From a virus: 21,812 nt of DNA. The stretch's first letter is position 1. Every line of letters starts with the position of its first letter. Positions 18,628-21,812 of this stretch are shown here, one piece after another. The DNA lies in the IMG/VR virus record IMGVR_UViG_3300045918_000035, positions 1 to 21,812 of that record, one strand, 5' to 3'. The notes beneath the pieces were generated by a model. The model worked only from the letters and a program-made list of their open reading frames with translations, made no database searches and was not told where the DNA came from. Made by a program: the position numbers and the translations under genes.

Positions 18628-18644
18628 GAAGTGTCTAATCTCAT
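18621..18644 (-). promoter_or_regulatory. Seven-codon leader ORF overlapping the gp25 start
   Basis: An ATG at 18644 is preceded by GGAAGGA with a seven-base spacer and encodes MRLDTSW. Its TAA overlaps the gp25 start as ATGGTAA. The strong ribosome site belongs to this leader and not to gp25, so gp25 may depend on termination and re-initiation. Alternatively, loss of one base may have uncoupled an earlier in-frame gp25 start. Confidence 0.45.
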
Positions 18645-18645
18645 A

Positions 18646-18696
18646 TTATTTTCCTTCCAATAATGTGTCCAGATGTTCTAGTATGTAGAGTTTCAT
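18646..18696 (-). CDS. Possible 16-residue mini-gene between companion gene and gp25
   Basis: An ATG overlapping the TGA of the 66-aa gene (ATGA) opens MKLYILEHLDTLLEGK, which stops at 18646-18648 just before the gp25 leader ATG (TAATATG). The peptide could form a short amphipathic helix. Its ribosome site is weak, and such a short frame can easily be chance. The continuous chain of overlaps from the companion gene to gp25 is the main reason to list it. Confidence 0.3.
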   Translation of the reverse strand: MKLYILEHLDTLLEGK

Positions 18697-18893
18697 GCTA
18701 ATCCGTTAATGTTAGAGACATTGACAGGAGACACCCATCCATCCACCGGAACTATCGCACCATCCACAAATAAATACTTCCCCTGACTAAATGTGTTCAT
18801 AAAATCTTCAGGAATATCGCCATCATATTCAACCCCATATATCTGCCTTCCAGCAGCTAATATATTGCCTACCTCATCTGCGTTAATTATCAT
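18693..18893 (-). CDS. Companion protein of propeller fibre, copy A (66 aa)
   Basis: This small acidic protein (MIINADEVGNILAAGRQIYG, then YDGDIPEDFMNTF, GKYLFVDGAIVPV and GWVSPVNV) is unlike anything I can name. It follows the 578-aa propeller fibre by 14 bases and uses the AAGGAG carried at the end of the propeller cassette, with a spacer of about nine bases. A second copy (21469-21678) follows the propeller gene at the right edge, differing at residues 21, 49, 51, 55 and 62 and after 64. The fixed pairing suggests it serves the propeller fibre, perhaps as assembly factor, cap or small partner, but that is inference from linkage. No membrane segment or known catalytic motif is visible. Confidence 0.75.
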   Translation of the reverse strand: MIINADEVGNILAAGRQIYGVEYDGDIPEDFMNTFSQGKYLFVDGAIVPVDGWVSPVNVSNINGLA

Positions 18894-18903
18894 CTTTAAA
18901 GTT

Positions 18904-19870
18904 CTCCTTAAGTTAAAACCGATACCGATGTGCTTCCATTGTTAGAAACGTAAATTCTGTCATTGGTAGGACAGTAAGCTATTCCATAAGGACTAGTTCC
19001 AACGGTGATTGTTGCTGTAACTACTCCCGTACTTGGGATGATTACCGACACCGATGTGCTTCCAGTGTTCGTAACGTAAATTCTGTCATTGGTCGGACAG
19101 TAAGCTATTCCAATAGGACCAGTTCCAGCCGTGATTGTTGCTGTAACTACTCCTGTACTTGGGATGATTACCGACACCGATGAGCTTCCATAGTTCGCAA
19201 CGTAAATTCTGTCATTGGTCGGACAGTAGGCTATTCCATAAGGACTAGTTCCAACGGTGATTGTTGCTGTAACTACTCCTGTACTTGGAATGATTACCGA
19301 CACCGATGTGCTTCCATTGTTCGCAACGTAAATTCTGTCATTGGTCGGACAGTAGGCTATTCCAATAGGACTAGTTCCAACGGTGATTGTTGCTGTAACT
19401 ACTCCCGTACTTGGGATGATTACCGACACCGATGAGCTTCCATAGTTCGCAACGTAAATTCTGTCATTGGTAGGACAGTAAGCTATTTCAACAGGACTAG
19501 TTCCAACGGTGATTGTTGCTGTAACTACTCCTGTACTTGGAATGATTACCGACACCGATGCGCTTCCATTGTTCGCAACGTAAATTCTGTCATTGGTCGG
19601 ACAGTAGGCTATTCCAATAGGACCAGTTCCAACGGTGATTGTTGCTGTAACTACTCCCGTACTTGGGATGATTACCGACACCGATGTGCTTCCATAGTTC
19701 GCAACGTAAATTCTGTCATTGGTAGGACAGTAAGCTATTCCTTGAGGATTAGTCCCAACGGTGATTGTTGCTGTGTTAGCTACCACTCCGCAATAATCTA
19801 GGAGTCCGAAGTACCCTTTAATTGTTCTAACTGGTGCTGATCCTGCGAAGATTGAATTTGATGATGTAAT
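18904..19870 (-). repeat. Propeller tip cassette, copy 2 (967 bp, seven 126-bp blades)
   Basis: This segment is the same length as copy 1 at 10816-11782 and in the same orientation, 8,088 bp away. The linker at 19775-19870 matches copy 1 except for one base. The blade array spans about 18911-19774. Here the cassette is joined to a different stem, and its terminal AAGGAG serves the 66-aa companion gene. Blades differ from copy 1 mainly in the two loop segments, with a scatter of silent changes. Confidence 0.9.
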
Positions 19871-20644
19871 CGAACCTGTTACTGCGAGACCACTACTATA
19901 CACCGACATGACAGGAGTTGTGAATACGTTACCGCCTGCTACTGTAGACGGCGTAAATCCTAGCCCATTTGATAAGTAACCTGAGTCTATCTGCCAATTT
20001 TTAAACGAGGAATTCCAAGCATTCAGGAATAGCTTAACTCCGTAATTTGCATTTCCAGTGGCATTCCCTAGAGTTGTGGTAACACCGTTTAATGTAGCGT
20101 TACCAGTAGCCACAATAGTCCCAAAGCTCGCATTCTGGTTGCCAGTGATGGGCACTGAGAGGTTTAGAGCTGTGGAGGATAGGGTTGCTGCCCCATTGAC
20201 AAGATTGACTGTACCACCAGTTTTCATTACATACGCTGTACTCCATCCCGAACCAATGTTCGCCACCTCAAACCCTGAACGCCATCCACTAACGCCAGCA
20301 TAGTAAGCGATACCAGCGGTTAGCCCACTTGTACCCACATTAACATCGGACGCTAACCACGTATTATCGGTTGGATACCTACCAGAAAACAAAGCACCTG
20401 TAGTTCTCTCATTTGTCGTAACACTCTTGGTAATAAGTGCTGCCGATGTACCCGAATCGGATAGTGTCGCACTCCCAGTCGCTCCAATAGTAGTAAACGC
20501 CCCTGTACTTGGCGTGGTGTTACCGATCGGGGTGGAGTTGATGGATGTGGCTGATAGAGTGGTAAACTTACCAGTAGAAGGAGTAACTGATCCGACTGGT
20601 ATAGAATCTAATAATCCAATGGAACCATCAAGTGTTATTGTCAT
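18908..20644 (-). CDS. Tail fibre with seven-bladed YVTN-type propeller tip (copy before gp25)
   Basis: This is a 578-residue protein. Residues 1-60 carry two stem repeats (SINSTPIGNTTPSTGAFTTI type). Residues about 65-250 are a beta-rich shaft with WLASDVNVGTSGLTAGIAYY, GWRSGFEVANIGSGWSTAYV and NYGVKLFLNAWNSSFKNWQI, whose fold I do not recognise. Residues 259-288 are the shared linker, and about 289-578 are seven 42-residue propeller blades ending SVSVLT. Blade 3 has PVEIAYCPT where all others have a Gly before IAYC. The shaft has 47% G+C in one hand-counted line, above the core baseplate genes, hinting at acquisition. A ribosome site (AAGGA) precedes the ATG. The stem differs completely from the 442-aa fibre while the tip is nearly the same, which suggests module exchange. 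A receptor-binding role is inferred. Confidence 0.85.
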   Translation of the reverse strand: MTITLDGSIGLLDSIPVGSVTPSTGKFTTLSATSINSTPIGNTTPSTGAFTTIGATGSATLSDSGTSAALITKSVTTNERTTGALFSGRYPTDNTWLASDVNVGTSGLTAGIAYYAGVSGWRSGFEVANIGSGWSTAYVMKTGGTVNLVNGAATLSSTALNLSVPITGNQNASFGTIVATGNATLNGVTTTLGNATGNANYGVKLFLNAWNSSFKNWQIDSGYLSNGLGFTPSTVAGGNVFTTPVMSVYSSGLAVTGSITSSNSIFAGSAPVRTIKGYFGLLDYCGVVANTATITVGTNPQGIAYCPTNDRIYVANYGSTSVSVIIPSTGVVTATITVGTGPIGIAYCPTNDRIYVANNGSASVSVIIPSTGVVTATITVGTSPVEIAYCPTNDRIYVANYGSSSVSVIIPSTGVVTATITVGTSPIGIAYCPTNDRIYVANNGSTSVSVIIPSTGVVTATITVGTSPYGIAYCPTNDRIYVANYGSSSVSVIIPSTGVVTATITAGTGPIGIAYCPTNDRIYVTNTGSTSVSVIIPSTGVVTATITVGTSPYGIAYCPTNDRIYVSNNGSTSVSVLT

Positions 20645-20655
20645 TTAAAAATTCC

Positions 20656-21450
20656 TTAAATTATTTTCCAAGCTGATCCAGCTGGAACAGTAACTACTAT
20701 ACCAGTTGATATCATGACTGGACCAGCACTAAAAGCATTATTGCCACTAGCAATCGTATAATTGCTATTTATGATTGAATTACTTTCCATCACACCAGAT
20801 GTAATATTTAAAGTAGTAAATCTACCTGTACTAGCTGTAGTTGCGCCTATTGGAGTAGAATTTATATTACTAGCATTTAAGTTAGTAAATGATCCATTAG
20901 CAGGAGTAGTTGCACCTATAATCGTATTATTAATATTTGATGCCGTTAAAGAAGTAAATGCTCCTGTACTAGGATTAGTTACACCTATTGGAGTATTAGT
21001 AATACCTGTTGCTGTAAGATTACCATTAATTGTTCCTGATGTTGCTACTAAAGAAGTAAATGCTCCCGATGCTGTAGTAGTAGCACCGATGGGAGTATTA
21101 TTTAATGAGGTAGCTGATGTTGCTCCTAGTGTCGTTGTACTAGAAGATGATAATGTAGTAAATGCTCCCGATGCTGTAGTAGTAGCACCGATAGGAGTAT
21201 TATTTAATGAGGTAGCTGAAAGATTACCTCCTATCGTTACACCTAATGTGGTTGATATGGTAGTAAATGATCCAGAGCTACCTGATATAGGAGTATTAGT
21301 GATAGCAGTAGCAGATATTGATCCACCTATCGTACCACCACCTGATGTATTTAATCCTGATAATACACCACCGAAAAGAGAAGTGAGATTAGCATCCATC
21401 TCAGCCCATGTAAGTTCGGCTCCCTTAGCTGTTCTAGTTGTTATTGCCAT
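20656..21450 (-). CDS. Fibre stem protein with T-P-I-G repeats, no propeller
   Basis: This 264-residue protein starts MAITTRTAKGAELTWAEMDA (NLTSLF), a common virion-fibre N-terminus. It then has about seven irregular repeats of the form ITNTPIG.T..STGAFTSL, spaced roughly 20-35 residues, as in trimeric fibre shafts. It ends with IASGNNAFSAGPVMISTGIV and VTVPAGSAWKII, a small C-terminal domain I recognise from other phage structural proteins, so it appears complete and not truncated. The ribosome site AAAGGA lies five bases before the ATG. It lies between the two propeller-fibre units and shares the TPIG stem repeat with the start of the 578-aa fibre, 11 bases downstream. It may be a fibre connector or a minor fibre of its own. 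Confidence 0.8.
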   Translation of the reverse strand: MAITTRTAKGAELTWAEMDANLTSLFGGVLSGLNTSGGGTIGGSISATAITNTPISGSSGSFTTISTTLGVTIGGNLSATSLNNTPIGATTTASGAFTTLSSSSTTTLGATSATSLNNTPIGATTTASGAFTSLVATSGTINGNLTATGITNTPIGVTNPSTGAFTSLTASNINNTIIGATTPANGSFTNLNASNINSTPIGATTASTGRFTTLNITSGVMESNSIINSNYTIASGNNAFSAGPVMISTGIVVTVPAGSAWKII

Positions 21451-21468
21451 GCTAATCCTTTAATATGT

Positions 21469-21678
21469 TTATTTAATTAAATTAAATCCGTTAACATTAG
21501 AGACATTGACAGGCGCCACCCATCCAGCTACCAGAACTATCGCACCATCCACAAATAAATACTTCCCTTGACTAAATGTGTTCATAAAATCTTCAGGAAT
21601 ATCGCCATCATATTCAGCCCCATATATCTGCCTTCCAGCAGCTAATATATTGCCTACCTCATCTGCGTTAATTATCAT
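21469..21678 (-). CDS. Companion protein of propeller fibre, copy B (69 aa)
   Basis: This protein is nearly identical to the 66-aa protein at 18693-18893, with V21A, P49L, D51A, S55A and I62V and a different tail (NGFNLIK in place of NGLA). It follows the right-edge propeller gene by 14 bases and uses the cassette-borne GGAGG as ribosome site. Here the next gene is the 264-aa stem instead of gp25, so the duplicated unit is propeller end plus companion, not the whole locus. The function is unknown; it is linked to the propeller fibre only by position. Confidence 0.75.
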   Translation of the reverse strand: MIINADEVGNILAAGRQIYGAEYDGDIPEDFMNTFSQGKYLFVDGAIVLVAGWVAPVNVSNVNGFNLIK

Positions 21679-21688
21679 CTTTAAATTC

Positions 21689-21812
21689 CTCCTTAAGTTA
21701 AAACCGACACCGATGTGCTTCCATTGTTAGAAACGTAAATTCTGTCATTGGTAGGACAGTAGGCTATTCCATAAGGATTAGCCCCAACGGTGATTGTTGC
21801 TGTAACTACTCC
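21689..21812 (-). repeat. Propeller tip cassette, copy 3 (3' end only)
   Basis: The last 124 bases match the 3' end of cassette copies 1 and 2, including the final blade, stop codon and following AAGGAG. The rest lies beyond the right edge. It is in the same orientation as the others. Confidence 0.85.
21693..21812 (-). CDS. C-terminal end of a third YVTN-type propeller fibre
   Basis: Thirty-nine residues are visible before the TAA at 21693-21695: the end of one blade (GVVTATITVGANPYG) and the last blade (IAYCPTNDRIYV then SNNGSTSVSVLT). The sequence is one blade of the same repeat found in the 442-aa and 578-aa fibres. The ANPYG loop matches blade 7 of the 442-aa protein, while the SNNGSTS loop matches blade 7 of the 578-aa protein, so this blade combines loop types of both. 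The stem and most of the propeller lie outside the window. The companion gene follows directly. Confidence 0.85.
   Translation of the reverse strand, partial: GVVTATITVGANPYGIAYCPTNDRIYVSNNGSTSVSVLT

Noticed and set aside
20058-20648. Two plus-strand open frames of 81 and 73 codons
   Set aside because: They are antisense to the 578-aa fibre, are shadows of its stem repeats and higher G+C, and show no recognisable protein features.
20762-21463. A 233-codon open frame on the plus strand
   Set aside because: It lies wholly antisense to the 264-aa stem gene. The repeated TPIG/GAF codon pattern of the stem keeps the opposite strand free of stops, and the translation is a repetitive shadow (VVAPIGVL repeats).
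10820-21812. An invertible (shufflon-like) fibre switch
   Set aside because: All cassette copies are in the same orientation, and no inverted repeats or recombinase are visible in the window.

Overview
This window looks like part of the late structural (baseplate and tail fibre) region of a T4-like tailed phage. Every gene I accept lies on the minus strand, so transcription runs from high to low coordinates. The genes are packed with overlaps such as ATGA and TAATG. The core is a baseplate set in T4-like order: gp25 (18247-18627), gp6 (16493-18250), a very long protein in the gp7 position (12162-16493, continued by 8342-10027), gp8 (6800-8311), a DUF4815 structural protein (3368-6766) and a further large virion protein (678-3356). 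These resemble proteins of T4-like phages of aquatic bacteria more than those of coliphage T4. The core genes are AT-rich (one 60-base line in the 12162-16493 gene has 32% G+C by hand count). Nothing in the window identifies the host.

Fibre region upstream of gp25 (18646-21812): reading in the direction of transcription, there is the 3' end of a fibre gene ending in YVTN-type beta-propeller repeats, a 69-aa companion gene, a 264-aa fibre stem, a 578-aa fibre made of a stem plus a seven-bladed propeller, and a 66-aa companion nearly identical to the first. A chain of mini-ORFs then leads into gp25.

Inserted block (about 10028-12161): the baseplate gene in the gp7 position appears to be broken in two. 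Its first part ends within a lectin-like (carbohydrate-binding-module-like) beta-sandwich, and the next large gene starts with the rest of that domain. Between them lie a second stem-plus-propeller fibre gene (442 aa), a frameshifted relic of an ordinary phage fibre tip, a 72-aa tail-associated-type protein and a 107-aa membrane protein.

The most notable system is a propeller tip cassette. A 967-bp segment (10816-11782 and 18904-19870) carries a linker, seven near-identical 126-bp blades, the stop codon and the downstream Shine-Dalgarno sequence. It is joined to two unrelated stems, and its 3' end is present a third time at the right edge. At one site it sits exactly in front of the dead remains of another tip. 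Most amino-acid differences between blades fall in two short loops. I infer a modular, recombining receptor-binding tip system. Its function and mechanism are not shown by the sequence.

The left end (1-482) starts another fibre-like gene. No tRNA, CRISPR array, integrase, transposase or convincing terminator was seen, and no stretch over 300 bases lacks a gene.
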